Shown here: piece after piece, positions 32,137 through 42,168 of the stretch | Position numbering within the stretch: the first letter of the stretch is position 1 | Layout of the letters: each line of letters starts with the position of its first letter | Assembly (NCBI GenBank): GCA_015179125.1 | Contig: WHVA01000120.1 | Location: 62,001-126,000, forward strand | Source of the DNA: Gautieria morchelliformis | Taxonomy: Eukaryota > Basidiomycota > Agaricomycetes > Gomphales > Gomphaceae | Reading direction: 5' to 3' | DNA length: 64,000 nucleotides | The notes under the pieces: model-generated | The model's database searches: none | Told to the model about the DNA's origin: nothing | Seen by the model: the letters and a program-made list of their open reading frames with translations, nothing else | Made by a program: the position numbers and the translations under genes

Positions 32137-35100
32137 ATGAGCACTCCAATCGATTTCTCCAAAATGACCAGTGCCAAGATGAAGCAGCACTTTGCTGACA
32201 TGCTTGCGCAGAAGGAACTGGCCGAAAAGCATGAGGCCGAGGAAGCCGCGCGGAAAGAGAGGGAGCATCTGGAGGAGGAGCGCAAGGAGAAAGAGCGCAA
32301 AGAACAGGAGCGTCAGGAGCAGGAGCGGAAGGAGAGGGAAGAAAAGGACCGTAAACGCCGCGAGGAAGAGTCGCGCCTCCGCGAGGAGCAGCGGAAACGG
32401 GATGCGGCGAAAAAAGCTGTGGAAGACAAGGCCGCGGCGGAAAAGGCAGGGAAATCCTGGGTGAGTTGGAAATGTCGTGTGGTGTGTTCCCGAGCTCACG
32501 GAAAAAACTGCCAGAGGGTCGTAGAATCCGAGGGGGAGTCGGAAGCGGAAAGCAGTGCGGAAAGCACACGGACTCCAGAGAGCAAGGGGAAGCAGAAGGA
32601 AGGTGCTCCCATGCCGAACATCGTTGCGGAGCGGAAACGGAGGGCGGACGAGTTCCAGAAGGCTCGGAAAGAGAAGATGGCCTGGATACTGGAGTTGCGG
32701 GAGTTGGGGCCGGAAAATCCTGCTACAAGGAAACGGAAAATGAGGGACGATGACGAAGAAGAGAAAGCCCCATGCAACCCATGTGAAACCAAGGGGCGGG
32801 ATTGCGTGTGGTCCAAGAATCCGCGGGAAACCTCCTGCGAACAGTGTCGGGACAAGAAGAGGCGCTGTGTCATGGACGGTTGTGCAGCCAGGGTGGAAAG
32901 GAAAAGGCGCAGGGTCGAGACCGAGGGGCCTGAAACCCCTAAGTCGAAACCGGGACTGAGCGGAAAAAAGGTCGCGGAAGGATTTCCGGTGACCGGAAAC
33001 TTGGAGACAGCGGTGCTCAACCGCTTCTCCATGGTATCTCCTTTGTTTGACATCGCTGATTTGTTGAGGGGCATCCGGAAAACCCAACGTGGGATCCGGA
33101 ACCTCCTTGCGGAGATGGCGGTGGTCCAGGAACAGCAGTTGCTGTCGTTCCAAAACCAAATGACCGTCATGTCGACGGTTTGGAACAATTCAAACGGGAA
33201 TTCCGGTGGCAGAACGACCGGGCAACAAACTCCTCAGGACAGACCTGACCTGGTGTCGCAGGTGTTCCAGCTCAAAAAGAAATACCTCATTGACTTGATT
33301 GTCAAGGAAAAGATTTTTGGGGAAACCGTCGCTCGCGTCCACACCATTGAATTCCAGAAAAGGGGACTCCCACACATGCATATTCTTATCTGGTTTGAAA
33401 GAGATTCCAAGATCAGACATCCACATGAGGTGGATTCAATGATTTCGGCAGAGTTCCCTGATCCAGAGACTCATCCTGTCCTCTACCGGTTGGTCTGTGA
33501 GCTGATGACACATGGTCCCTGTGGACAAATGAAACCAAACGCACCCTGCATGGAAAATGGCAAGTGCAAGAAAAACTTCCCAAAGCCATTCTGTGAGGAA
33601 ACCAGTCTGAATGAGGATGGATATCCAAAATATCGTCGTCGCAATGATGGAAGGCTGCACAATGTCAGAGGTGACATGCTGGACAACAGATGGGTTGTGC
33701 CATACTCTGCTCTGCTCTTGCTCAAATTCTGGTGTCACATCAACCCTGAACTCACCATCAATGTGAGGTGTATCAAGTATATCCACAAGTATCTCTACAA
33801 GGGCCATGATCGGACCACCATGGAGTTTGGTCGCACCCAGGATGAAATTAAGCAGTACCTGGACGCTCGCTATGTCAGTGCTCATGAGGCCTGTTGGAGG
33901 TTGCTGGAGCGGGAAATCCACACCCAGGTGCCTGCAGTCATGGCACTGCCAGTCCATGAAAAGGACCATCACACAATCATCTTTGATCCCAACCAGGATG
34001 TGGACAACATCCTGGAAAGGGCTGAGGCAAAAAAGACACCGCTCATGGCTTACTTTGAGGCCAATGATATCTACCCTGAAGCACGTGATCTGCTCTATGT
34101 GGAGTTTCCTGAGCATTTTACCTGGAAAGCACAGGAAAAGGTATGGACACCACGCCAAAGAAGTTTTAGCATCGGTCGCCTTCACTTTGCAAACCCTAAA
34201 TCAGGAGAGAGATTTTTTGTGCGCACTCTCCTCACAGTGGTCAAGGGGGCTAGATCCTTTGAGGAGCTTAGGTCGGTGGATGGCATACAATATGCTACTT
34301 ACAAGGAGGCCTGTCGTGCAAGGGGACTTCTGGATGATGATCAGGAGTTGAGGTTGTGTCTCCAGGAAGCCAGTGGCATGAAAACAGGTGCTCAGCTCAG
34401 ACATCTCTTTGCCACCATCCTTGGCCATTGCAATCCATCAGGCCCCGGCAGACTATGGGATGGCTTCAGGGAGCACATATGTGATGATCTCAGACATCAG
34501 CTCCAAATCAGACATGGTATGCAGGATCCACAGGACGATCAGGTTTATGATTTTGGCCTCTTTCTCTTGGAAAAAATCCTCCAGCAGGGTGGAATGTCCT
34601 TGAGCAGCTTTGATTATATGCCTCGGGTGGCAGGCGAGTGGGAGGCCCTCATTGGAAACAGGTTCATAGCTGAGCAGAGGGACTATGACCCTGTTGAAGA
34701 GAGGGACATAGCTGATGAGGAGGTTCCCAAGCTGAATGAGGGGCAAAGGTCTGCGCATGATCAGATATTACAGTCGGCACTGACCAGAGATGCTCATGGG
34801 AAACCTGATGGACAAATGTTTTTTGTCACTGGCTCAGGTGGCGCTGGGAAATCATTCACATGGAACACTCTAATCCACTCCTGTAGAGCGGAGAGCCTCA
34901 TTGTGATTGCAGTAGCCTCATCTGCAATGGCTGCCCTTATCCTCACTAAGGGTACAACCTCTCATAGCATGCTTGGAATTCCCATTCCTGTCCATGAGCG
35001 CTCTCTCTCCTCCATCAAAAAGAACTCTGACAAGGCTGACATGCTGAGACAGGCCAGTCTCCTCATCTGGGATGAGGCTGCAATGCAGCATCGCCATGCC

Positions 35101-36027
35101 ATAGAGGCCATTGACAGGACGCTGAGGGATTTCCTTGACCAGCCTGACAGACCCTTTGGTGGCATCACAGTCACCTTTGGAGGTGACTTTCAGCAGACTC
35201 TCCCAATTGTCCCTAAAGGCTCCAAGGAGGATATCGTGGGAGCTACCCTTCAGAAGTCATATCTGTGGCCAAAGATCAAGGTCCTCCATCTGACAGAGAA
35301 CATGCAGGTGAGAAATGACCCTGACAGAGCCAGATTTGCAGAATGGCTGCAGAATGTGGGCCAGGGAAAGGATCTCCCACTGGATCATACCCTCTCACTC
35401 CCTCAACCCATGGTTTGTGGCCCTGGAATTGAAGATCCGATCCAGGAAATATACCCTGGCATTGGCAATCCAGTCCCTGCCCGGGATGATTACTTTTTGG
35501 AGCGGGCCATCCTCTGTTCCAGAAACACTGAGGTCAATGAGATCAATTCCATGGTGTTTAGGGAGTTTCCATGTGATGCTCAGGTCTTGCACTGTGCAAA
35601 TTCCATTACAGAGTCCAATGATGCAGATAGGTATCCTGCAGAGTATCTGAATTCCATAGAGATGGGCAGTCTTCCTCCTGCTCACTTGGAAGTCAAGCCT
35701 GGAGTGCCTCTGATGCTGTTGTGCAATTTGGATCAGAAGCAAGGACTATGCAATGGGACAAGGCTGCGGTTGGTGAGGATGAACATTAGAGTGTTGGAGG
35801 TCAGGATCATCTCAGGTCCACGTGCAGGAAATATTGCTTTCATCCCCAGGATCATCATTAAGCCATCAGAGGGAGAATTGCCATTTGTGCTGCAAAGGAG
35901 GCAGTTTCCAGTGCGTTTGGCATTTGCAATGACTATCATCAAGTCTCAGGGACAGTCTTTGGGTACGGTTGGGCTGGACCTGAGATATCCAGTGTTTGGA
36001 CATGGTCAGTTGTATGTTGGTGTATGA
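32137..36027 (+). CDS. Chimeric ORF: gag-like coiled-coil/Cys-cluster protein fused to Helitron Rep-helicase
   Basis: One uninterrupted 1296-codon frame. Residues about 20-105 form a highly charged Glu/Lys/Arg coiled coil. At 213-249 lies a Cys cluster (CNPCETKGRDC, CEQCRDKKRRC) of the kind found in gypsy-associated basidiomycete proteins. At about residue 360-370 (near 33215-33240) the sequence switches to a Helitron Rep: GQQTPQDRPDLVSQVF, the HUH motif GLPHMHILIW (H412, H414), and Y548/Y552/Y554 in KYIHKYLYKG. The N-terminal half of the usual Rep domain is absent. A PIF1-type helicase follows: Walker A GSGGAGKS (899), Walker B IWDEAAM (978), FGGDFQQTLPI and TIIKSQGQSLG. A TGA at 36025-36027 replaces a Ser codon of LYVALSR; RGTNWNRVKVLLEEG continues in frame to 36123. 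Expression as a fusion is unproven; it may be accidental. Confidence 0.85.
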   Translation: MSTPIDFSKMTSAKMKQHFADMLAQKELAEKHEAEEAARKEREHLEEERKEKERKEQERQEQERKEREEKDRKRREEESRLREEQRKRDAAKKAVEDKAAAEKAGKSWVSWKCRVVCSRAHGKNCQRVVESEGESEAESSAESTRTPESKGKQKEGAPMPNIVAERKRRADEFQKARKEKMAWILELRELGPENPATRKRKMRDDDEEEKAPCNPCETKGRDCVWSKNPRETSCEQCRDKKRRCVMDGCAARVERKRRRVETEGPETPKSKPGLSGKKVAEGFPVTGNLETAVLNRFSMVSPLFDIADLLRGIRKTQRGIRNLLAEMAVVQEQQLLSFQNQMTVMSTVWNNSNGNSGGRTTGQQTPQDRPDLVSQVFQLKKKYLIDLIVKEKIFGETVARVHTIEFQKRGLPHMHILIWFERDSKIRHPHEVDSMISAEFPDPETHPVLYRLVCELMTHGPCGQMKPNAPCMENGKCKKNFPKPFCEETSLNEDGYPKYRRRNDGRLHNVRGDMLDNRWVVPYSALLLLKFWCHINPELTINVRCIKYIHKYLYKGHDRTTMEFGRTQDEIKQYLDARYVSAHEACWRLLEREIHTQVPAVMALPVHEKDHHTIIFDPNQDVDNILERAEAKKTPLMAYFEANDIYPEARDLLYVEFPEHFTWKAQEKVWTPRQRSFSIGRLHFANPKSGERFFVRTLLTVVKGARSFEELRSVDGIQYATYKEACRARGLLDDDQELRLCLQEASGMKTGAQLRHLFATILGHCNPSGPGRLWDGFREHICDDLRHQLQIRHGMQDPQDDQVYDFGLFLLEKILQQGGMSLSSFDYMPRVAGEWEALIGNRFIAEQRDYDPVEERDIADEEVPKLNEGQRSAHDQILQSALTRDAHGKPDGQMFFVTGSGGAGKSFTWNTLIHSCRAESLIVIAVASSAMAALILTKGTTSHSMLGIPIPVHERSLSSIKKNSDKADMLRQASLLIWDEAAMQHRHAIEAIDRTLRDFLDQPDRPFGGITVTFGGDFQQTLPIVPKGSKEDIVGATLQKSYLWPKIKVLHLTENMQVRNDPDRARFAEWLQNVGQGKDLPLDHTLSLPQPMVCGPGIEDPIQEIYPGIGNPVPARDDYFLERAILCSRNTEVNEINSMVFREFPCDAQVLHCANSITESNDADRYPAEYLNSIEMGSLPPAHLEVKPGVPLMLLCNLDQKQGLCNGTRLRLVRMNIRVLEVRIISGPRAGNIAFIPRIIIKPSEGELPFVLQRRQFPVRLAFAMTIIKSQGQSLGTVGLDLRYPVFGHGQLYVGV

Positions 36028-36306
36028 AGAGGGACCAATTGGAACAGAGTGAAGGTCTTGCTTGAGGAGGGTTTGGACACAACCAACATTGTATATAAAG
36101 ATGTATTACTTAGAGCTCCTTGATTTTGTTATATCCACTTCTCTTGATATGGTTTATGTGTTTTACTTCATTTTACTTGATGGAAATTGATTACTTTGAT
36201 TTTCCCCAATGTACTTGACCTTACTGATATGTTAGACTTACTGATGTGTTAGACTTACTGAGGCGTTTGACCTACACCCCCACGCGAAGCGCGGGTACCC
36301 ACCTAG
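33216..36306 (+). mobile_element. Helitron, 5'-truncated
   Basis: Rep (HUH)-PIF1 helicase coding sequence followed about 180 bp downstream of the natural stop by a Helitron 3' end: GC-rich hairpin CGCGAAGCGCG, then GGTACCC and CTAG at 36303-36306, followed by T as expected for insertion between A and T. The 5' TC end was not found; the Rep domain starts mid-way, at the fusion with the gag-like ORF. Whether the Helitron lost its 5' end or captured the upstream gypsy part cannot be decided from one copy. Confidence 0.82.
36281..36306 (+). terminator. Helitron 3' terminal hairpin and CTAG end
   Basis: CACGCGAAGCGCGGG forms a short GC stem (CGCG-aag-CGCG) 12 nt before the terminal CTAG. This is the palindrome-plus-CTRR structure that defines Helitron 3' ends. 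Confidence 0.8.
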
Positions 36307-36750
36307 TACTATAGATAATCAAGTACAGCCTCGATGATCCGTGGGGTCGGACGACTTCCATATGTACCAGTTTCGCAATCACCAGGAGGTGGGAAGGACT
36401 GGGCTGGCAGATTCTGGTCTGGAGGCCGAAGCTTTGTGTACGGGGGCAACCCACCAGTAATGCCCTTTTCTGCGCATCGATCGTCGACGCAGGACAATTC
36501 TCAGAGAAGCGAAACAGAAAGCGGAACGATATAAATAGCATGGCATGCGCGCTTATCCTGTACGAGTTGAGTCAACATTTTCACACGGAACCGGCCCGGG
36601 ATTCGTACGCGAAACTCTAGCGAGCCCCGCCTATCTTCTGTTTTGGGAACAATGCCGTACTTGCTCGAATATAAGTTCCTTTGTTCAGTCCTGCCACCCA
36701 ACCATCCCCAACTCACACTCACACTACACCACACCTACACTACGCCACCA
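36307..36750 (+). promoter_or_regulatory. Upstream region of the exon-repeat gene
   Basis: Contains TATAAATA at about 36529-36536 and ATATAAG at about 36668-36674. The second lies about 80 bp before the ATG at 36751, which sits in an ACCAATG context, and is the better promoter candidate. Confidence 0.45.
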
Positions 36751-37359
36751 ATGTCCCACCACTTCAATTCAAATGTGAGTACCGTTATCATGCTCCCACT
36801 GCTGGAACTGACAGCACGTGCAGATTCTGCCCACTCTTAGCAACCTCGGGCTGCGGGAACAGCAGCCCCCGCGGCAACCGTCGGTGCAGGGCCTCACCCT
36901 CCCTCCCATCCAGCAGCCTCAAAAGTGGGACTGGCCGTATCCCCGGCTTAATGTGAGTACACAAATATCATGCGCGTTCCCTTCTTGAACTGAGACCGGT
37001 GCTAGACGCAGACGCAGAGCCTGCCCACCCTCGGCAGCCTGGGGTTGTCTCAGCAGCTGCCACCGCGGCCACTACACCCGAGGGAGCTAACGCTCCCTCA
37101 GATCCACCACCCACAACAGTGGGATGCGCCTACCTCCCCGACGCTAGACGTGAGTACCTGATGCATGTTCATGTTCTCCTCCATCCACCATGACATTGTG
37201 TTTTTTATTTCGCGGAGCTGACAACGGCCCTTGCAGACCCTCCAGCTCCCAACGATCCGCAGCCTCGGGCTGCTGGACCGCCGCCCCCAGCTGCCGCCAC
37301 CGTGGGAGTGGGACTTAGCACTCCCACCTATCCACCCACCCAACGGAACCCATCTATAG
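36751..37359 (+). CDS. Small four-exon protein built from repeated Leu/Pro-rich exons
   Basis: Exons 36751-36774, 36824-36952, 37012-37149 and 37237-37359, all in phase 0, give 137 residues (8+43+46+40). Intron 1 (49 nt) and intron 3 (87 nt) have a clear GTGAGT donor and a CTGAC-type branch motif; intron 2 ends at ACGCAG. The three large exons are diverged copies of one unit: LPTLSNLGL, LPTLGSLGL and LPTIRSLGL, each followed by a PP-rich stretch and a W-D-containing end (QKWDWP, QQWDAP, WEWDLA). I do not recognise the family. The stop TAG at 37357 lies inside a region whose alternative frame continues into the exon array to the right. The gene may therefore be longer, or its 3' part may be decayed. 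Confidence 0.55.
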
Positions 37360-37436
37360 TCAGGCAACCTCCGGGTCGCGACTACGGGTGGGCAGTTGGA
37401 GATGCCGCTACGGCAGAGCCTGGCCAGGATGACCAG

Positions 37437-38260
37437 GTACGATGCTTTTCCCTCTGTCTGCGCCACTGTATATCGTTCCTGACGTGCTCTAATGTCTAGC
37501 CCGGGGAAACAGGGGCCAGTTAGAGATGCCGCTGCGGCAGAGCCTGGTCAGGATGACCAGGTACGATGCTTTTCCCTCTGTCTGCGCCACTGTATATCGT
37601 TCCTGACGTGGTCTAATGTCTAGCCCGGGGAAACAGGGGCCAGTTAGAGATGCCGCTGCGGCAGAGCCTGGTCAGGATGACCAGGTACGATGCTTGTCCC
37701 TTTGTCTGCGCCGCTGTCTATCGTTACCGACGCGCTCTGATGTCTAGCCCGGGGAACCACAGGGGCCAGTTGGAGATGCCGCTGTGGCAGAGCCTGGTCA
37801 GGATGACCAGGTACGATGCTTTTCCCTCTGTCTGCGCCACTGTATATCGTTCCTGACGTGCTCTAATGTCTAGCCCGGGGAAACAGGGGCCAGTTAGAGA
37901 TGCCGCTGCGGCAGAGCCTGGTCAGGATGACCAGGTAGGTCGTGCTTTCCCCCACTCTGCGCATATTAGTAACACAACCATGTCTAGTCGGCGATGGTTG
38001 GGGACGCATATGTGGAGATGCTGCGGCGGCTGGGGCTGCTGCGGCAGAGCCTTGTCGGAATGTCCTGGTAGGTCATGCCTTTCGCCCACTCTGCGCATAT
38101 TAGTAACACAACCATGTCTAGTCGGAGATGGTTGGGGACGCATATGTGGAGATGCTGCGGCGGCTGGGGCTTCTGCGGCAGAGGCTGGTCGCAATGACCA
38201 GGTAGGTCATGCTTTCCCCCGCTCCGCGCATAATAGTAACACAAGCATGTCTAGTCGGCG
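37437..38260 (+). repeat. Tandem array of exon-plus-intron units (about 115-135 bp)
   Basis: Seven introns alternate with short exons. Introns: 37437-37499, 37561-37623, 37685-37747, 37811-37873 (63 nt each) and 37935-37987, 38068-38121, 38202-38254 (53-54 nt). All start GTACG or GTAGG and end TGTCTAG. Exons: 61, 61, 63, 61, 80 and 80 nt. The 63-nt exon (37748-37810) keeps phase 0 and reads PGEPQGPVGDAAVAEPGQDD; the 61-nt copies share a 2-nt deletion and shift phase. The exon before the array (ending 37436) closes with the same GDAATAEPGQDDQ motif. The array could be expressed as a variable-length repeat protein or be a minisatellite whose units happen to contain an intron. Confidence 0.75.
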
Positions 38261-38834
38261 ATGGTTGGGGACGCATTCACCCGCCTATAGTCAGGCAACG
38301 TCCGGGTTGCGACTGCGGGTGGATGTACGGGTTTCTTTTCATTTGAGAAATCCAGAAAACTACTGCTCTAAGAGAAGTAGATCATAGACGTCACCCTCCA
38401 GGGTGTTTTGCCAATTTTGCTTTTGTTTTTGTTTTGTTTTGTACTTGATTTCCTTAGCTTTGTGTTTGCTGTGTTTGCTGTGTTTGGCGCTTGCTTTGGT
38501 CTTGTGTAATGTGCTTTCTTGTCTTGTGCTATCGGAGGTCTTTACAAAATGTATTTCTTGTCCTGTGCCATCAGGGGTTGGTAATCTGCTTTCTTGTCCT
38601 GGGCATTTGGGCGTCTGCAATGTCATTTCTCAGATCAATTGTCGGGCACGCCGGTGCGGTTGAACAGCTGTGATACATCGATTGGCTACCGGGGACGAAT
38701 ATTGTATCGGGGGCGAACATACCAGAGACAGATTCGAACGTGTCGAGGACATATCACGTTTCATCAACCACCTGTATTAAGATATTTAGCGGTGGGTAAC
38801 TGGCTTCCTTCGCGTAAGGAAAACAAACTGTCAT
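38261..38834. other. Region with simple purine/pyrimidine repeats
   Basis: The start repeats the TCAGGCAACGTCCGGGTTGCG motif region seen at about 37360. Around 38400-38640 the plus strand has TTTTG/TTTGC-rich simple sequence and several CTTTCTTGTCCTG repeats. No gene is supported. Confidence 0.4.
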
Positions 38835-39060
38835 CTAGGTATGATCGGAGATCATCTCAAAGAGCTTCGAGACGACGCTCAGGTCCACGTTGCCTCCGCT
38901 CAAAACGATACCCACCTTCAGGTGTCCTCTTTCGTGAGTGCTTGCCTTCTTTTGCATCGCTTCCTTGAAGCCTTTCGACAATCGAGCGATTGCTAGAGGA
39001 ACTGCCGCCAAAGGCTCAATCACTAACTTCATTCGCTCCCAGACAAACTTCAAAGCGCGG
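38835..39060 (-). pseudogene. C-terminal fragment of a PLP-dependent serine racemase/threonine dehydratase-like enzyme
   Basis: The minus strand reads ALKFVWERMKLVIEP, AVPLAIARLSKGFKEAM and VGIVLSGGNVDLSVVSKLF before a stop at 38835. The -KLVIEP...A...- and VGIVLSGGNVDL motifs are the C-terminal part of the fold-type II PLP enzymes (serine racemase, threonine ammonia-lyase). An intron-like acceptor precedes ALKF. The catalytic lysine and PLP-binding N-terminal parts are missing upstream, so this is a gene fragment. Confidence 0.72.
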
Positions 39061-39321
39061 CTACAAGCGGCATTCGTAACAAATAAACACTCAGGCTTGG
39101 GGAGCTGGTTACATAATTTGTTCATCAGTGACAAGCACACACGAATATGTTTCAGTGTTTTATGCCTGACCTTCTCCATCAGCTTCACAAGGGGGTGTTT
39201 AAGGATCATCTGGTCAAGTGGTGTATCCAGCTTGCTGGTGCTGAAGAAGTGGACCGGTGATTTCAAGCCTTGCCTGATCATCCAGGTCTATGATACTTCA
39301 AAAAAGGCATTTTGACAATTT

Positions 39322-40600
39322 CACAATGGACTGGATGTGAACACAAAGAGATGGAGCGGGTCTTTGCCAGCCTGATCTATGGTGCTGTGCCCCCATGTGT
39401 CACTGCTGTGGCCAGAGCTGTCATTGACTTTATTTATTATGCATCTTTTCCATCTCATTCTACTGAAACATTGCAATGATTGCAGGATGCACTCGACACC
39501 TTTCATCAGAACAAGCAGGTCTTCATTGACCATCACATTCGGAATCACTTCCAAATACCCAAAATCCACATGATGGAGCATTATGTGGCTCTCATCCGTT
39601 CCAAAGGCTCTGCTGACAGCTTCAATACCGAACTATCTGAGCACCTGCACATTGACTGTGCCAAGGAGGGCTACTGTGCTAGCAACAAAAAGAATTGCAC
39701 AGAGCAGATGATCAAGTATCTCACCGAAGCCGTTGATGCTTTCAAGGACTTCTTTGCCTGGACAACAGAACATCCTACTGACACATCTACATATGCCAAC
39801 TCAGACTTGCAAATGAGTGATGGTCTTAGTGACCATGAATCTGACTGGCCTGCCAACATTGCAGTTCCCTTGTTGTCACCCCATTCCACCCAGTGGAAAC
39901 TCACCAAGGAGCCGCCATATCCTAATGTGTCACTGGAATCTCTTAAGGATATGTATGGGGCCGTGGATATTGTATTGGGCCTCACGACATACCTGGTAAC
40001 CAAAGCTCCTACATGCTGAGTGACTCCATCCAACTACGATCTCATCAATGTCTGTACACAGATCTCGAGGTCCCTCCTCTCCCCTCAACGACTCACCAAT
40101 CAGATGCAAAAGGATACCATCCATGCCACTCCCTTCCGGCATGAACACAGGCAAGCAATCCCACAGCACTTTGACACTGCCTTGGTGCATGATGATCTGG
40201 AAGCAGAAGACATAGGTCTAAAAGGTGAGTGAAGATTCAATCCGCCATATGCTACAAAACTTATGCACACCCCAGGCTATTGCATTGCTCATGTCCGTGT
40301 GATTTTCAGGCTCCCATATTGGGCCCATTATGATACCTTGGCATATATTGAATGGTTTAGACGAATTGGAGAGCCTAATGAACCGCTGCGCATGTCACCG
40401 GTATCATATGCGACACGAGACGGACGTTGCCATGTGGCCATAGTTCCCATTCATTTGATTCTGTGGAGTTGCCATTTGACACTGAAATTCGGTCATCAGT
40501 GCCATGAAACTTGGACGGTGGAAAACGTAGTAGACAAATGCTTGGACTTTTTCCTGAACTCACATCTTAGTATATACATGTTCCAGATATGCAATGGCAA
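39322..40600 (+). pseudogene. Plavaka-type transposase C-terminal relic
   Basis: Reads QWTGCEHKEMERVFASLIYG, then FHQNKQVFIDHHIRNHFQIP, KIHMMEHYVALIRSKGSADS, FNTELSEHLHIDCAKEGYCA and SNKKNCTEQM, the hallmark region of Plavaka transposases of Agaricomycetes. Farther on, VRVIFRLP, LAYIEWFRRIGEP, CHLTLKFG and WTVENVVDKCLDFFLNSHLS match the conserved C-terminus. In-frame TGA at 39477-39479 (TLQ-stop-LQDAL), TGA at 40018 and several later frameshifts. No terminal inverted repeats identified. Confidence 0.78.
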
Positions 40601-40904
40601 TTTTGTATTAGAGGATCATGCCTCACTCGTTGTAACAAGAGAAATTTGAGATACATGTCAATGTCATCCTGGAATTGGATGTACTTTTGCTTTGTGAGCC
40701 ACTGCACCTGGTTGAGCTCAGGCTGTGGCATGTTGGTTTCACTTGGATTGGGTGTACCCAATATTGGTCCTCATTTATTACTACGGTTAATGCGGCGGTG
40801 TTGTAATTTCATTGGATGTCCTGATAGCCAGGATCCTGGATGAAGATCGGGCCCGACAGGCATGATTGGGCTGACAGACAGTCCTTCGGACTCAGTGACA
40901 TAAT
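40601..40904. other. Spacer between Plavaka relic and copia fragment
   Basis: No coding sequence recognised; it may include the 3' end of the Plavaka element. Confidence 0.35.
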
Positions 40905-41190
40905 GACTCAGGAGCCACGAAGGGAAAATGCCATAACTGTGGAAAGAAAGGTCATTACATAAGGGATTGCTGCGCAAAGGGTGGAGGAAAAGAAGAGCAA
41001 GCACCGGCGTGGTACAAGTCAGAAAATACCGACACTGCTAAACAAGCCGAAGAGAATGACATTGTGTTCTTGGCTAATCATGCGGCTCATTTCTATTTCA
41101 GCATCGGACTGGTTTGCCAACTCAGCTGCAACCAGGCACATAGTCCGTGACCAACAAATTCTCAACGTACATTGAAGATACAGCTGTGCT
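40905..41190 (+). pseudogene. Copia-3 fragment: gag zinc knuckle and protease start
   Basis: The plus strand reads KCHNCGKKGHYIRDC (CCHC knuckle), a linker, then SDWFANSAATRHIVRDQQ, the start of a copia protease in which the D-S-G/A active site reads N-S-A. After a one-base shift FSTYIEDT follows. Then the sequence changes abruptly to the coiled-coil gene. Distinct from Copia-1. Confidence 0.75.
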
Positions 41191-41194
41191 CGAG

Positions 41195-41544
41195 GGGGAG
41201 GAATTTACAACACACGAGCAACAGCCAGGGGGAGCGGAAGCAAAATCAGCAGCAGCACATGAGGTGCTGGATGCGGTAGAAAATCGATTCTCGAAGCAAC
41301 TCCCTGCTCTGTCTTGTAATGACAGCTGTAGTGCGGAGACCGCACTTCAAAATGTACAGGCGGAGGTCATGAAGGGCACCACCTCTCTCTCGACCATTGT
41401 ACAGATTTTTGTAGAGTCTGTGGCAAGGTCAAGGGGATTGTGCTCTGCGCTAGCAGGAACCAGAGTGCAACTGACCACCATTGAAGCCAAGGCCACTCTA
41501 GCAGAGGATCGCCACCTGCGTGACCTTACCAAAATAGGACAGTT
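41195..41544 (+). pseudogene. Coiled-coil gene, block 1
   Basis: An open frame reads VLEGEEFTTHEQQPGG, AEAKSAAAHEVLDAVENRFS, then TTIEAKATLAEDRHLRDLTKIGQ. Charged heptad-like sequence. At 41545 it is interrupted by LINE-1; the target duplication AATAGGACAGTT (41533-41544) recurs at 48595-48606 and the frame goes on in block 2 at 48607. The N-terminus is lost in or beyond the copia fragment. No known domain. Confidence 0.65.
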
Positions 41545-42168
41545 TTTTATTTTTATTTTTATTTTTATTTTTTTAAATCCATTTGTATCCATTGAGCGAG
41601 GGCTCATGTAGGATAATACAAGTCGCGTAGCTATCGAGAGACCATTGCAGAGCTTGCGAAACATTGGCCCTAAGGCGGGGGTCCCAAACCGGACTAACCC
41701 CTGTGAGAATTAGTAGCTGTAATGTAAATAGGTTAAACTGCGGAATGGGCGCAGGCATGTCCCGTAATGCATCAGAAAAAGGCTTTGTTGTGTCATTCTT
41801 AGCTACAAAAGAGACCGTGGGATGAATAGGGTGAGGGGAGAGGCAGCGTGCACACTCGGCATGGTGGCGTGTGGGAGGTCTGGGTATGTGGGCAGGGCAG
41901 GGCATCATGGGCTATTGGACGTGGGCAGGCGGGCAGGGGGAGGACTCGCGGGTGATCGTGCAGGTGTGGGCAAGGGCATGGGGCATGGGCAGTGCATGGG
42001 ATGGTGGGGCAGCGGGTGCCACTCTGGGCCTCGGGCGAGCAGCTAGTGGTTAGCGTGTCGGTTGTCTGTGGGGGGGGTACTGTGGGGTCTGAGTCAAGTG
42101 AGGGGAGAGGGTGTTAGTAGTTGGTAGCTGCCAGACAGGTGCTACGGTGTTTGCTGTGGGTGAGGAGG

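Noticed and set aside
32056-33188. Long minus-strand frames (367, 230 and 144 codons) opposite the gag-like part of the chimeric ORF
   Set aside because: Hydrophobic Phe/Pro/Leu-rich translation opposite a Glu/Lys-rich coiled coil is the expected shadow; no domain or splice structure.
37437-38260. CRISPR-like array
   Set aside because: The repeats are long and contiguous with the spacers also conserved; the units are exon plus intron with GT-AG signals in a fungal genome. No cas genes.
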